Assembly (NCBI RefSeq): GCF_001896205.1
Contig: NZ_MPNU01000001.1
Span: 1,616,318 to 1,680,317 of the forward strand
DNA length: 64,000 nt
Source of the DNA: Edwardsiella piscicida
GTDB taxonomy: Bacteria; Pseudomonadota; Gammaproteobacteria; Enterobacterales; Enterobacteriaceae
Direction: 5' to 3'
Position numbers and translations under genes: made by a program
Shown here: one piece after another, positions 9,922 through 19,406 of the stretch
Layout of the letters: the number at the start of each line of letters is the position of its first letter
Position numbering within the stretch: position 1 is the stretch's first letter
Notes under the pieces: model-generated
Told to the model about the DNA's origin: nothing
The model's input: the letters and a program-made list of their open reading frames with translations, nothing else
The model's database searches: none

Positions 9922-10760
9922 TGCGCTACGATCAATGGCTGCGTCAGGCCTGCGCGCGCCTGACGCCGGGCGACAGCCCACGGCGCGATGCGGAGATCCT
10001 GCTGGAGCACGTGACCGGCAAGGGGCGTAGCTTTCTGCTGGCCTTTGGCGAGACGCGGCTGACGGCGGCGCAGCTGACGCAGCTGACGTCCCTGCTGGCA
10101 CGGCGCGAGCAGGGAGAGCCGGTGGCTTACCTGATCGGCGAGCGTGAGTTTTGGTCGCTGCCGCTGGCGGTTTCCCCGGCGACGCTGATCCCGCGTCCGG
10201 ATACCGAATGCTTGGTCGAGCAGGCGCTGATGCGTCTGCCGGCGACGCCGGCGCAGATTGTCGATCTGGGCACCGGTACCGGCGCCATCGCGTTGGCGCT
10301 GGCCAGCGAGCGCCCCGACTGCCGCGTGAGCGCGGTGGAGTTCAACCCCAACGCCGTGGCGCTGGCGCAGCATAACGCCGCCCGTCTGGGCCTGTCGCGG
10401 GTCGAGATCCTGCAGGGCAGCTGGTTTACGCCGCTGGCCGGGCGGCGTTTTACCCTGATCGTCTCTAACCCGCCCTATATCGACGCCGCCGATGGTCATC
10501 TGAGCCAGGGTGACGTGCGCTTTGAGCCCGCCAGTGCGCTGGTGGCCGCCGAGCAGGGGCTGGCCGATCTGCGGGCGATCGCCCGTCAGGCGCCGGACCA
10601 TCTGGAGCCGGGGGGATGGCTGCTGCTGGAGCACGGTTGGCAGCAGGGGGCCGCGGTGCGCGCCCTGCTGACGGAGTATGGCTTCTGCTGCGTGGAGAGC
10701 GTGCGGGACTACGGCGATAACGAGCGGGTGACCTTAGGACAGTACCGCCCGTCGCGCTGA
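9921..10760 (+). CDS. prmC: Release factor glutamine methyltransferase
   Basis: 279 residues from the ATG at 9921-9923, which overlaps the prfA stop as TGATG; a GTG at 9918 is possible but starts inside the stop overlap and adds only one residue. PrmC uses SAM to N5-methylate the GGQ glutamine of RF1 and RF2. Motif I is DLGTGTGAIALALASE (about residues 115-130), and the substrate-binding NPPY is in IVSNPPYIDAADGH near residue 183. The protein ends in DYGDNERVTLGQY as in E. coli. The sirB2 gene that follows prmC in E. coli is absent here; sirB1 comes next. Confidence 0.97.
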   Translation: MRYDQWLRQACARLTPGDSPRRDAEILLEHVTGKGRSFLLAFGETRLTAAQLTQLTSLLARREQGEPVAYLIGEREFWSLPLAVSPATLIPRPDTECLVEQALMRLPATPAQIVDLGTGTGAIALALASERPDCRVSAVEFNPNAVALAQHNAARLGLSRVEILQGSWFTPLAGRRFTLIVSNPPYIDAADGHLSQGDVRFEPASALVAAEQGLADLRAIARQAPDHLEPGGWLLLEHGWQQGAAVRALLTEYGFCCVESVRDYGDNERVTLGQYRPSR

Positions 10761-10840
10761 GGCGACGGGAGATGCCGGGTGTGATAATGAAACAGACGAT
10801 CAACGGGCTGCCGCTGATGGCCGCTGATGATGGAATGGGT

Positions 10841-11650
10841 ATGAGTGTAATAGCCGATTTTGCCTTTGATGAGGCGTTGCTGAGCGACGGCGTACTGCAG
10901 ATGCAGCATGCCGTCCGCCCCGAACTGGATCCGGTGCGCCTGCGCGCCGAGCTGGATGGCCTGGCCACGCAGGCGCAAACGGCGCTGCGGGGGGTATACG
11001 GCGAACAGGCGCGTCTGCAGCGTCTGCTGACGCTGTTTTTCGGTGAGTGGGGATTCGGCGGGGTAAGCGGCGTCTATCGCCTTTCCGATGCGCTGTGGCT
11101 GGACACCGTGCTGGCGCGTCGCCAGGGAACGCCGGCCTCGCTGGGGATCATCCTGCAGCATATCGCCCAGGCGCTCGCGCTGCCGCTGCAGGCGGTGGTG
11201 TTCCCGACGCAGCTGCTGCTACGCGCCGACTGGCCGCAGGGCGGCTACCGGCTGATCAATCCCCTGAACGGTGAGACGCTGGAGTGCGCCCTGCTGGCCG
11301 TGTGGCTTAAGGGTCATCAGGGTATGCAGGCCCGCATGAGCAGCGGAGACATTGAGGCGGCGGACAACAGCCAGGTGGTGCGCCGTCTACTGACGACGCT
11401 GAAGGCGGCGCTGATGGAGGAGCAGCAGGTTGAGCTGGCGCTCAACGCCTGCGAGGCGCTGCTGTGCTTTGAGCCGGAGGATCCCTATGAGATCCGCGAT
11501 CGCGGGCTGCTCTATGCCCGCCTGGAGTGCCCGCACATCGCGCTGTCCGATCTGAACTACTTCATCGAGCAGTGCCCGGAGGATCCGGTGGCCGAGGTGA
11601 TTAAGCTCCAGATCCATGCCATTGAACAGTTTGAGGTGGTGCTGCATTAG
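10841..11650 (+). CDS. sirB1: SirB1/YchA family protein (transglutaminase-like, TPR-containing)
   Basis: 269 residues from the ATG at 10841, which aligns with the start of E. coli YchA (also 269) and follows ggaatgggt. The frame is open further upstream to 10772 with extra ATGs at 10787 and 10835, so an N-terminal extension of up to 23 residues cannot be excluded. The N-terminal part has the transglutaminase-like fold of this family (VYRLSDALWLDTVLARRQG, PASLGIILQHIAQ). The C-terminal part has the CFEPEDPYEIRDRGLLYARL repeat region ending in EQCPEDP. The biochemical role is not established. It lies between prmC and kdsA as in E. coli, but without sirB2. Confidence 0.9.
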   Translation: MSVIADFAFDEALLSDGVLQMQHAVRPELDPVRLRAELDGLATQAQTALRGVYGEQARLQRLLTLFFGEWGFGGVSGVYRLSDALWLDTVLARRQGTPASLGIILQHIAQALALPLQAVVFPTQLLLRADWPQGGYRLINPLNGETLECALLAVWLKGHQGMQARMSSGDIEAADNSQVVRRLLTTLKAALMEEQQVELALNACEALLCFEPEDPYEIRDRGLLYARLECPHIALSDLNYFIEQCPEDPVAEVIKLQIHAIEQFEVVLH

Positions 11651-11806
11651 CGATATGAGCGACGGCGGCCCCCTTCGGGGCAGCGGCGCCGCGTTGCGTC
11701 GTGACCCGGGTTTTCTTTTGCCTGCGCAGGAGCGGCGACAGGCGGCGGAGTATGGCATACTCTGCGCGTTCGCTGTTCGGTCAGCAGGGTTTTTCTCAAA
11801 ATGTAA

Positions 11807-12670
<864 letters not shown>

Positions 12671-12700
12671 GGCGCGGGCCGTACGGTCCACATACGCATC

Positions 12701-12728
12701 GGGGGAGCCTTGGCTCCCCCGTTTTTTT
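12701..12728 (+). terminator. kdsA intrinsic terminator
   Basis: A 9-bp G/C stem (gggggagcc/ggctccccc) with a 2-base loop is followed by g and seven T residues. The T run overlaps the last codon of the convergent small gene at 12727-12866. Confidence 0.9.
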
Positions 12729-12866
12729 ATCCGCGCTCGCAGAATATCCCCTGTACGCGCCCGCCGGCGTCCAGGCAGGCGTCCTGCATCAGGAAACGTT
12801 CGGCCTTGATACCGGCATAGAAGGCGGCGCACAGGGCCAGAAGGGCTATCAGGCCTCTTTTCATGG
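12727..12866 (-). pseudogene. Small membrane-protein gene with a 2-bp frameshift
   Basis: From the ATG at 12864-12866, which follows gagagagaacgcc on the minus strand, nine codons read MKRGLIALL. The frame then shifts because of two extra bases (the ag repeat at 12841-12842). In the shifted frame the reading continues ALCAAFYAGIKAERFLMQD and then ACLDAGGRVQGIFCERG to a TAA at 12727-12729. Joined, this is a 45-residue protein with one membrane helix and a CLDAGGR...C tail, a pattern common in small exported proteins of proteobacteria. Uncorrected, the first frame gives only a 25-residue nonsense peptide. It may be a genuine frameshift, a phase-variable AG repeat or a sequencing error. No function can be assigned. 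Confidence 0.55.
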
Positions 12867-12966
12867 CGTTCTCTCTCGGTGTGGGCGCGCGATCATAGCG
12901 GTGAGCAGGGCGGGGAGATAGGGAAAAATGGCGCCCGTTTGGACGCCATTGCAGGAACGGGTGGCG

Positions 12967-14667
12967 TTAGCGTTCCTCCTCCAGACTGCGCAGGGCATCC
13001 GGTAGGGTGGCAAAGAACGCCATGCGTCCTTCGATCGGCACCACGCGCGCGCGTGCCAGGGTCTTCAGCGGCTGGAACGGCATATCGGTGACGATCAGGC
13101 GCTTGCCCTGCGGCAGCGAGTCGACGAAGCGCAGGAACGCGTTCAGGCCGCCGGCGTCCAGCACCGGCACGGCGTCCCACTGCATGACGACGGTCTGGTA
13201 TTTATCCCCCATCGCCAGGATCTCGTTAAAGATACGCTCGGCGGCGGCGAAGAACAGCGGACCGCTGACGCGCAGCACCAGCACCCCGCGCGCATCGTCA
13301 TGGCTCACCTCGCTGATGCGGGTCATCCGGGCAATGCGGCGCATAAACAGCAGTGAGGCCAGCACGATACCGACGGTGATGGCGATCACCATATCAAACA
13401 GCACCGTCAGCGACATGCACAGCAGCATGACGATGATGTCATCCTTGGGAGCCCGGCGCAGCAGGTAGACGACTTTGTGGGCCTCGCTCATGTTCCAGGC
13501 AACGATCAGCAGCAGGGAGGCCATGGCCGCCAGCGGCAGATAGGAGAGCCAGGGGGCGAGGACCAGCAGCGCCAGGATCACCAGCAGGGAGTGGATCACC
13601 GCGGAGACGGGCGAGGTAGCGCCGGCGCGGACGTTGGCCGCCGAGCGGGCAATCGCCGCGGTTGCGGTAATGCCGCCGAAGAAGGGCGCGGCAATGTTGC
13701 CCAGGCCTTGACCTATCAACTCGCCGTTAGAGTGGTGCTTTTTACCGGTCATGCCATCCAGCACCACGGCGCACAGCAGCGACTCGATCGCCCCCAGCAT
13801 CGCCATGGAGAACGCCGCGGGCATCAGGGCCGACAGGCTGTGCCAGCTCAGGTGGATCGCTTCTCCCCCCGGGGTAGGAATGTTCCACGGCAGGACAAAC
13901 TGCGGCAGGATCGGCGGGATGCCCTGGCCGTGGCTACCGTCGGCCAGCACATAGCTAAAGCGGGAGCCAATGGTGGCCACGTCGTGGCCGAACAGTGAAC
14001 AGATCCCCATCACCGCGCTACCGGCCAGCAGCGCCGGCAGATGTCCGGGCAGGCGTAGCCCCAGCTTGGGCCAGAAGATCAAGACCGCCAGCGTGGTGGC
14101 ACCGATCAGGGTGTCCGCCCAGTTGATGGTCGGCATGGCCTGCGCCAGCGCCGCCACCTTAAATAGGTAGCTTTCCGGCACGTGCTCTAGATGCAGGCCG
14201 AAGAAATCCTTGATCTGCATGGTGCCGATGGTAATCGCGATCCCCGAGGTAAAGCCAAGGGTAACGGAAAGCGGAATGTACTCAATCAGGCGGCCAAAGC
14301 GCGCCATCCCCATCAGCAGCAGGAAGATCCCCGACATCAGCGTGGCCACCAGCAGCCCGGAGAGGCCGAACTGCTGTGAGACAGGATACAGGATGACGAC
14401 AAAGGCGGCGGTGGGGCCGGAGACACTGTAGCGCGATCCCCCGGTCAGCGCGATCACGATACCGGCCACGGCCGAGGTATACAGGCCGTACTGAGGCGGT
14501 ACGCCGCTGCCGATGGCCAGCGCCATGGCCAGCGGAATGGCGATGATGCCAACGGTGATGCCGGCGATGAGATCCTTAGTGAAACGCTGGAGCGAGTAAG
14601 GATCGCGCCAGCAGGATTCAATCAGCGCGCTGAACGGCATAACGCCGCCAATTTTATGGGTTTTCAT
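12967..14667 (-). CDS. dauA: SulP-family C4-dicarboxylate transporter DauA
   Basis: 566 residues with a SulP membrane domain of about 12-14 helices (residues about 30-430) and a C-terminal cytoplasmic STAS domain (about 445-560, with [19 protein letters not shown]). Conserved stretches such as [20 protein letters not shown] and [16 protein letters not shown] closely match E. coli DauA (YchM), an aerobic succinate transporter that also interacts with fatty-acid synthesis. In E. coli the gene lies between prs and ychH; here it lies beyond kdsA, convergent with it. The minus-strand start at 14667 gives [20 protein letters not shown]; a second ATG at residue 10 corresponds to the conserved MPF. 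Confidence 0.95.
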   Translation of the reverse strand: MKTHKIGGVMPFSALIESCWRDPYSLQRFTKDLIAGITVGIIAIPLAMALAIGSGVPPQYGLYTSAVAGIVIALTGGSRYSVSGPTAAFVVILYPVSQQFGLSGLLVATLMSGIFLLLMGMARFGRLIEYIPLSVTLGFTSGIAITIGTMQIKDFFGLHLEHVPESYLFKVAALAQAMPTINWADTLIGATTLAVLIFWPKLGLRLPGHLPALLAGSAVMGICSLFGHDVATIGSRFSYVLADGSHGQGIPPILPQFVLPWNIPTPGGEAIHLSWHSLSALMPAAFSMAMLGAIESLLCAVVLDGMTGKKHHSNGELIGQGLGNIAAPFFGGITATAAIARSAANVRAGATSPVSAVIHSLLVILALLVLAPWLSYLPLAAMASLLLIVAWNMSEAHKVVYLLRRAPKDDIIVMLLCMSLTVLFDMVIAITVGIVLASLLFMRRIARMTRISEVSHDDARGVLVLRVSGPLFFAAAERIFNEILAMGDKYQTVVMQWDAVPVLDAGGLNAFLRFVDSLPQGKRLIVTDMPFQPLKTLARARVVPIEGRMAFFATLPDALRSLEEER

Positions 14668-14908
14668 TATGCGATTAAACCAACTATAGAAAAATCAAAG
14701 AAAGGCGGGCCATAGGCGGTCCGTCGCGAAGAGGAACAATACGATACGCCTTTAGTAAAGCGGAAATATAGATATATATCAAATCAGATGGGCAAACTGG
14801 GTAGGCGCTAAAAAAACAGGTTTTTATTCTGGCGTGTTCCGGCGGAGAGCAGGCGGGAGCTGGGCTGTTCGATCTCCCGCCGTTGGAGAAGTAAAAGACT
14901 TTTACCCG

Positions 14909-15394
14909 TTAGGCATGGTTTTGTTGGTTAATGCCAAGAAAGCGGGCAATAACCTCGCTGACCAACAGATGGTCGTCCAGCTGGGGGGCGCCGGACACGC
15001 TGATGGCGCCGACGCAGCCGCAGTTGGCGATACGCAGCGGGAAGCTGCCGCCCTGGGGAGCATAGTCGGCCGGGCTCAGGCCGTAAAAGGCCTCTAGCGT
15101 GGTATTTCGCAGGGTCAAGCGCATCCCCATCGCATAGGAGCTGCGCTGGAAGCGCAGTACGACGTTGCGCTTGCGGCGGATCCATTCGGCGTTGTCCGGC
15201 GAGGTGCCGGGCATGGCGCAGTGAAATAGGGTTTGATCGGCGAACTGGATATCGATGGTGACGTGCAGGCCGCGCCGCTCGGCCTCCTGACGCAGCGCGC
15301 AGCCTAGCTGCCAGGCGGTATCGGGGTTGAATAGGGTAAACTGGAGCTGCTGCTCCTCGGCGGCCAGTCGCGCCAGCGCTTCTTCACTGCTCAT
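14909..15394 (-). CDS. UPF0303 / HbpS-like family protein
   Basis: 161 residues. The conserved family stretch is RRKRNVVLRFQRSSYAMGM near residue 92 and PADYAPQGGSFPLRI near residue 128, followed by a C-terminal GCVGAISVSGAPQLDDHLLV. It resembles the UPF0303/DUF336 group, some members of which bind heme or take part in protein or metabolite salvage; the activity here is unknown. It is a single gene, upstream of dauA on the same strand with a 241-base gap, and just downstream (in its own direction) of the two tRNA-Ser genes. Confidence 0.8.
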   Translation of the reverse strand: MSSEEALARLAAEEQQLQFTLFNPDTAWQLGCALRQEAERRGLHVTIDIQFADQTLFHCAMPGTSPDNAEWIRRKRNVVLRFQRSSYAMGMRLTLRNTTLEAFYGLSPADYAPQGGSFPLRIANCGCVGAISVSGAPQLDDHLLVSEVIARFLGINQQNHA

Positions 15395-15496
15395 AGGCGT
15401 TCCTTCTCTTTCGGTGTCATAGCGTAACTATCGGCAATCGAGCAGGGGGGAGACGCGACGGGGATCGGATTTTGTGATAAATCCGGGTGATGAAAT

Positions 15497-15525
15497 GCAA
15501 AAAGCCCGGCCATAGGCCGGGCTCT
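15497..15525 (-). terminator. Terminator of first tRNA-Ser gene
   Basis: A 9-bp stem (agcccggcc/ggccgggct) with an ATA loop lies 10 bases beyond the tRNA 3' end. The A run at 15499-15503 is a T run in the tRNA direction. An almost identical copy follows the second tRNA. Confidence 0.85.
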
Positions 15526-15534
15526 TCTATAATC

Positions 15535-15624
15535 TGGCGGTGAGGAAGGGATTCGAACCCTTGATACGTTTTCACGTATACACACTTTCCAGGCGTGCTC
15601 CTTCAACCACTCGGACACCTCACC
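15535..15624 (-). tRNA. tRNA-Ser (anticodon GGA)
   Basis: 90 nt including an encoded CCA. It starts GGTGAGGTGTCCGAGTGG, has the anticodon GGA within GCCTGGAAAGT, a long variable arm (GTATACGTGAAAACGTATC) typical of class II tRNAs, the GGTTCGAATCC T-arm and ends CACCGCCA. It matches E. coli serW/serX with a variable arm two bases longer. It reads UCC and UCU codons. It has its own promoter and terminator and is repeated 497 bases away. Confidence 0.97.
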
Positions 15625-15664
15625 AAATTTTCCGCTGCGGCGTTGTACGCTGCAACGGGGCGCT

Positions 15665-15693
15665 ACTATAGGGATAGAGCCTCGCAGGGTCAA
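15665..15693 (-). promoter_or_regulatory. Promoter of first tRNA-Ser gene
   Basis: On the minus strand, -35 TTGACC (15688-15693) and -10 TATAGT (15665-15670) are separated by 17 bases. A GC-rich discriminator (agcgccccg) follows, as expected for a stringently controlled stable-RNA promoter. Confidence 0.85.
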
Positions 15694-15797
15694 GCATATT
15701 TTTTTACGTCGCGCGCAGATGCCGATTGTGTATACAGTTTGCTGATTTTATCGGCGCTTGGCCATTTCTTGCGGTGTGCGACGCTCTTCGCCTTGGC

Positions 15798-15854
15798 CCG
15801 TCGCCTGCGGCACGGAGAGCGCCTCTCGGCCGCTCTCCGTGCCGCAGGCGACGG
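15798..15854. repeat. Perfect 24-bp inverted repeat (hairpin) between tRNA-Ser genes
   Basis: The left arm 15798-15821 and right arm 15831-15854 are exactly complementary over 24 bp, separated by a 9-base loop. The arms are GC-rich (core gcctgcggcacggagagcg). No T run flanks it and it lies outside both tRNA transcription units, so it is not an ordinary terminator. It could be a remnant of a mobile element, a REP-like unit or a transcription barrier between duplicated genes. Confidence 0.9.
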
Positions 15855-15993
15855 TATTCCGGCGTCAGATCGGCCGTGCGCTATTGGGCGCCGATGGCGC
15901 GGGGGAGAGGAGGACGGATGCCGATGGCGTGGGGAAGCGGGGCCATCTCGTCAGGCTCCGATCGTCAAGGGCGTTTGGGCGCGGCGCGGAAAT

Positions 15994-16022
15994 GCAAAGA
16001 GCCCGGCCATAGGCCGGGCTCT
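15994..16022 (-). terminator. Terminator of second tRNA-Ser gene
   Basis: The same 9-bp agcccggcc/ggccgggct stem with an ATA loop as after the first copy, 10 bases beyond the tRNA end. The A/T tail (caaag) is weaker. Confidence 0.75.
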
Positions 16023-16031
16023 TCTATAATT

Positions 16032-16121
16032 TGGCGGTGAGGAAGGGATTCGAACCCTTGATACGTTTTCACGTATACACACTTTCCAGGCGTGCTCCTT
16101 CAACCACTCGGACACCTCACC
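16032..16121 (-). tRNA. tRNA-Ser (anticodon GGA), second copy
   Basis: 90 nt, identical in sequence to the copy at 15535-15624, with encoded CCA and anticodon GGA. It is transcribed in the same direction and lies upstream. It has its own promoter (16163-16191) and its own terminator, so the two are separately transcribed duplicates rather than a polycistronic pair. Confidence 0.97.
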
Positions 16122-16162
16122 AAATTGTCTTCGCCGTCGCGTAGTGCGCTGCGATGGGCGCT

Positions 16163-16191
16163 AATGTAGGGAAAAGCCGTCGCGGCGTCAA
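16163..16191 (-). promoter_or_regulatory. Promoter of second tRNA-Ser gene
   Basis: On the minus strand, -35 TTGACG (16186-16191) and -10 TACATT (16163-16168) are spaced 17 bases apart, followed by a GC-rich discriminator agcgcccat. The -10 box is weaker than that of the other copy. Confidence 0.8.
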
Positions 16192-16294
16192 TACTCTTTT
16201 TTCGTAAAACCAACCGTTTAGCTAAACATTCAACAAATTGGTGAATTACGCCGCATTCGGCGGCGTAATTTACAGCATCTGCGGCGTCGGGGCT

Positions 16295-17464
16295 TTAGTG
16301 GCCGTAGCGTTTTTGCCACTCGGCCTCCAGCGCCTCTTGCCACGAGGGGTGCGGTTCGGCCAGCGCGTGGAACAGGGTTGGCGCCTGGCCAAAGGCGTGC
16401 CGCTGCTCAGGCGGCAGGCGGGCAACGTCCACAATGGTCGGATCGCCCCAGATGCGGCTGTCGGCCTTACGCGCCTGCGCCTCGGGCGAGATCAGGAAGT
16501 TAATCACCACCTGCGCGGCGTCTTTGGCCGGGGCGTTGAAGGGGATAGCCAGAAAGTGCACGTTGCTCAGGGCGCCGGCCTTAAAGGCATACGCCTGGGT
16601 ATCGGGCGGCACCTCTCCGGCGGCAATCGCCGCGGGCGCCATGCCGGGGTTGAAGCTGATGGCCAGATCGAGGGCGCCGTCATTGAACAGCTGTAGCTGC
16701 TGGGCATCGCTGGTCGGGAATACGCGTCCCTGGCGCCACAGATAGGGGTGGATCTGATCCAGCCAGGCCCACAGCGGAGCGCTGTCACGGGCAAAGGTCT
16801 GAGGATCCACGGGCTGGCTCAACGGTAGCGCCGGATTGAGCTGCATCAGGATGCTTTTTAGAAAGCTGCTGCCGTGAAACTGCGGCGGCCGCGGATAGGT
16901 CACCCGGCCAGGATGCTGTCGGGCATACGCCAGCAGGGCCTGAGGATCGGCCGGCGGCGTCGGCAGCGCGGCGGCATCGTGGAGCAGCACCAACTGACCG
17001 ACGCCCCAGGGCGCCTCATAGCCTTCGGTGGCGACGGTGAAGTCGCTGCGCACCGGCAGCGACAGGTTTACCCAGCGCCAGTTGGGCAACTGTTCGGCAA
17101 AGGGGCCATACAGCAGGCCCGCGCGCTTCATCGCAGTAAAGTTTTTTCCGTTGATCCAGAGCAGATCCACGCTGCCGTGTTCAAGGTTGCCCGCGGCTTT
17201 CTCTGCCCGAATACGGCCGACGGTTTCGGCGATGTCGCCCACCTTAACCTGAACCAGATTGATGCCGTAGCGTTCTTTAACCTGCTGGGCGGCCCAGACC
17301 AGGTAGTCATTGACCTGTGGGCTGCCGCCCCAGGCGTTGAAGTAGACGGTTTCACCGCGCGCGCGCTGCAGGTGGGTGTCCCAGGGCGTAGCGGCGGCAT
17401 GGGTGTTGAGGGTTAACGCCAGGCACAGCGCCGCGGCGCCGCGGAGCAGAGAAGAGAGTCGCAT
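16295..17464 (-). CDS. ynjB: YnjB-like ABC transporter substrate-binding protein (orphan)
   Basis: 389 residues with a Sec signal peptide ([25 protein letters not shown]) and the YnjB-type stretches [20 protein letters not shown] near residue 42 and [22 protein letters not shown] near residue 328. The family is a periplasmic binding protein for an uncharacterised ABC importer. In E. coli ynjB is followed by ynjC (permease) and ynjD (ATPase); neither is next to it here, where tRNA genes lie downstream and a 340-base gap and a divergent transporter lie upstream. Substrate is unknown; it may work with a transporter encoded elsewhere or be a remnant. Confidence 0.85.
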   Translation of the reverse strand: MRLSSLLRGAAALCLALTLNTHAAATPWDTHLQRARGETVYFNAWGGSPQVNDYLVWAAQQVKERYGINLVQVKVGDIAETVGRIRAEKAAGNLEHGSVDLLWINGKNFTAMKRAGLLYGPFAEQLPNWRWVNLSLPVRSDFTVATEGYEAPWGVGQLVLLHDAAALPTPPADPQALLAYARQHPGRVTYPRPPQFHGSSFLKSILMQLNPALPLSQPVDPQTFARDSAPLWAWLDQIHPYLWRQGRVFPTSDAQQLQLFNDGALDLAISFNPGMAPAAIAAGEVPPDTQAYAFKAGALSNVHFLAIPFNAPAKDAAQVVINFLISPEAQARKADSRIWGDPTIVDVARLPPEQRHAFGQAPTLFHALAEPHPSWQEALEAEWQKRYGH

Positions 17465-17807
17465 GGGTCGCCTTATCGAAGGTAGGTAAAGGCGTCATTG
17501 TAATCGCTGGCGGGGGCGGCGCCTAGCGGGGGAAGCCAAAGGACGGCGAGCGAGGGGGCCCACGCCTATTCCGAATTAAACAGCACAAAGTATGGATAAA
17601 AGTGAATAGTTACGCTTATAAATTGCTTAAATAATAGCTAAACGGGCAATTAATTAAGATTAAGGCTGGCCTTTTGGTCGTTTATCCCGCTAAATGTGAA
17701 TGCGGCCTACACAAACGGTATGGAACAACAACAAAGGCCGACCGGCACAACACCGGGAAGTTCTCAGGATGAGTCGTAACCAGCCCTTTCGTTCAAGGAG
17801 AAAAGCG
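17465..17807. other. Divergent intergenic region, AT-rich
   Basis: Between the ynjB-like gene and the POT transporter. Bases about 17570-17700 are AT-rich and likely carry the divergent promoters. No certain operator could be read. An in-frame ATG at 17769 exists but has a poorer ribosome site than the GTG chosen for the downstream gene. Confidence 0.5.
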
Positions 17808-19283
17808 GTGAGCGCTTCAACCACCCCCTCTCACCCAGGTGCCGTCCCATCGGGAACCGGCGCTCTGTTTTTTATTCAAACGTTTGCCACGCTCGGCTTT
17901 GCCGTGCTCTATTCCACCCTGGTGCTGTATGCCACGAAACGCCTCGGATTCAGCGAGACACAGGCTAACGCCATGATGGGGATCTTCGGCGCCTTTAACT
18001 ATGGCCTGCATCTGTTCGGCGGCTATTTGGGCGGGCGCTGTCTCAGTAACCGTAACCTGTTTGTGCTGGGGATGGTGCTGCAGGTGATCGGCTGTTATCT
18101 GATCGCCGAGATGGGCGTGACCGGCCTGTATTGGGGACTGGCCATGTTTCTGACCGGCAGCGGGCTGAACGTGACCTGTATCAATATGATGCTGACCCAG
18201 CGTTTTGCGCCGGACGATAATCGACGGGAAAGTGCGTTTTTATGGAACTATGCCGGGATGAACCTGGGCTTCTTCATCGGTTTTTCCGTGGCGGGGTATT
18301 TCCAACTGACGGAGAACTATCGGGCACTGTTCCTGTTTGCCACGCTGGGTAACGCGGTGGCGATCGTGGTGACCCTGTCCCGCTGGCGCATTTTGGCCGA
18401 CATTAATACGCCGCTGCGCCAGATCCGCGGTCGCGCCTTCTACCGGCGAATGCTGGTGGGGCTGCTGATCCTGGTGGCGCTGGTCCCGGTGCTGCGGATA
18501 CTGCTGACCCACGCTGATTTCAGCAGCAACTTCGTGATCCTGCTGGGGATCTTGGTTTTCGTGCTGCTGTGCGTGATGACGGCGCGGCATCGTCAGGCGG
18601 ATGAGCGTCGCCGCATGGTGGCCTACCTGATCCTGGCGCTGGGATCGCTGGTATTCTGGTCGCTGTATCAGCTGGCGCCGATGGGGCTGATGCTGTTTTC
18701 TGAGCACAACATCGATCTGAACGTCTATGGCTGGCGGGTCGCGCCCCAGTGGATTCAGAATATCAATACGCTGGTGATCGTCATCGGCGGTCCGCTGATG
18801 GCCTGGCTGTTTAAGTACCTGCGCGAGATCGGCCTGCGCATCGATATTCCCTCGCAGTTCGCCGCTTCGCTGTTTTGCATGGGGCTGGGTATGCTGGTGC
18901 TGCCGCTGGGGATTTCGCTGGCCGGCGCCGACGGGCTGGTCGCGTTTAAATGGATCGCCATCAGCTATCTGCTGCAAAGCCTGGGCGAGCTGCTGATCTC
19001 ACCGATCGGCTATGCCATGATCGGCAAGCTGGCTCCCGCCCGTCTGCAGGGAATGATGATGGGGTGCTGGATGATGGTGACCGGGGTCGCCTCCGTGCTG
19101 GCGGGCTATGTCTCTGGGCTGATGCCGCAAAACAGCGGTAATACGCCGCTGGAAACCAACCCGGGCTACAGCGCGGTATTTAATGCGCTGGGCTGGGGCT
19201 CTATCGCCACCGGGGTGATCCTGGTGCTGCTGGTGCCGTTGCTGCGTCGGCTGATTGCCTATAGCAAAAGGTCAACCGCCTGA
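17808..19283 (+). CDS. POT/PTR2-family (oligopeptide) MFS transporter, atypical
   Basis: 491 residues from a GTG at 17808, chosen because aaggag lies 7 bases upstream; starts at 17700 or 17769 would only add a non-conserved basic tail. About 14 hydrophobic helices. The region following the first helix (YATKRLGFSETQANAMMGIFGAFNYGLHLFGGYLGG) has the layout of proton-coupled oligopeptide transporters. The ExxERFxYY motif on helix 1 that couples protons in that family is replaced by QTFATLGFAVLYS. A cytoplasmic loop lies near residues 195-215, and the last helices end in a basic tail. It stands alone upstream of ghrA. Substrate is uncertain: di/tripeptides are the default for the family, but the altered motif makes that doubtful. 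Confidence 0.8.
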   Translation: MSASTTPSHPGAVPSGTGALFFIQTFATLGFAVLYSTLVLYATKRLGFSETQANAMMGIFGAFNYGLHLFGGYLGGRCLSNRNLFVLGMVLQVIGCYLIAEMGVTGLYWGLAMFLTGSGLNVTCINMMLTQRFAPDDNRRESAFLWNYAGMNLGFFIGFSVAGYFQLTENYRALFLFATLGNAVAIVVTLSRWRILADINTPLRQIRGRAFYRRMLVGLLILVALVPVLRILLTHADFSSNFVILLGILVFVLLCVMTARHRQADERRRMVAYLILALGSLVFWSLYQLAPMGLMLFSEHNIDLNVYGWRVAPQWIQNINTLVIVIGGPLMAWLFKYLREIGLRIDIPSQFAASLFCMGLGMLVLPLGISLAGADGLVAFKWIAISYLLQSLGELLISPIGYAMIGKLAPARLQGMMMGCWMMVTGVASVLAGYVSGLMPQNSGNTPLETNPGYSAVFNALGWGSIATGVILVLLVPLLRRLIAYSKRSTA

Positions 19284-19406
19284 GCGATAGGCAATAATGG
19301 CGCTTGACGTTGACAGACGGCGGAGATCCTGACAAAAGGGTATTCGCCGTTTTTTATCCGCGAGGCAAACGGCGGAGAGCGCCGTCAACACGATCAGGAG
19401 GCCGTC

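Larger units (their letters stand above)
15625..16031. other. Spacer between the two tRNA-Ser genes
   Basis: No believable protein gene. From low to high coordinates it holds the promoter of the first tRNA (15665-15693), a T-rich stretch near 15700-15710, a 24-bp-stem inverted repeat (15798-15854) and the terminator of the second tRNA (15994-16022). The ends are similar to the flanks of the other tRNA copy, while the middle is unrelated. Confidence 0.7.

Noticed and set aside
9891-10634. 247-codon minus-strand ORF opposite prmC
   Set aside because: Antisense shadow of prmC with basic, repetitive Gln/Arg-rich composition.
15595-16040. ORFs of 100-144 codons between and across the two tRNA-Ser genes
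   Set aside because: They run antisense through tRNA sequence and through the 24-bp hairpin; no ribosome sites and no recognisable protein.
18240-18977. 245-codon minus-strand ORF opposite the POT transporter
   Set aside because: Gln/His/Arg-rich translation typical of the complement of a hydrophobic membrane-protein gene.
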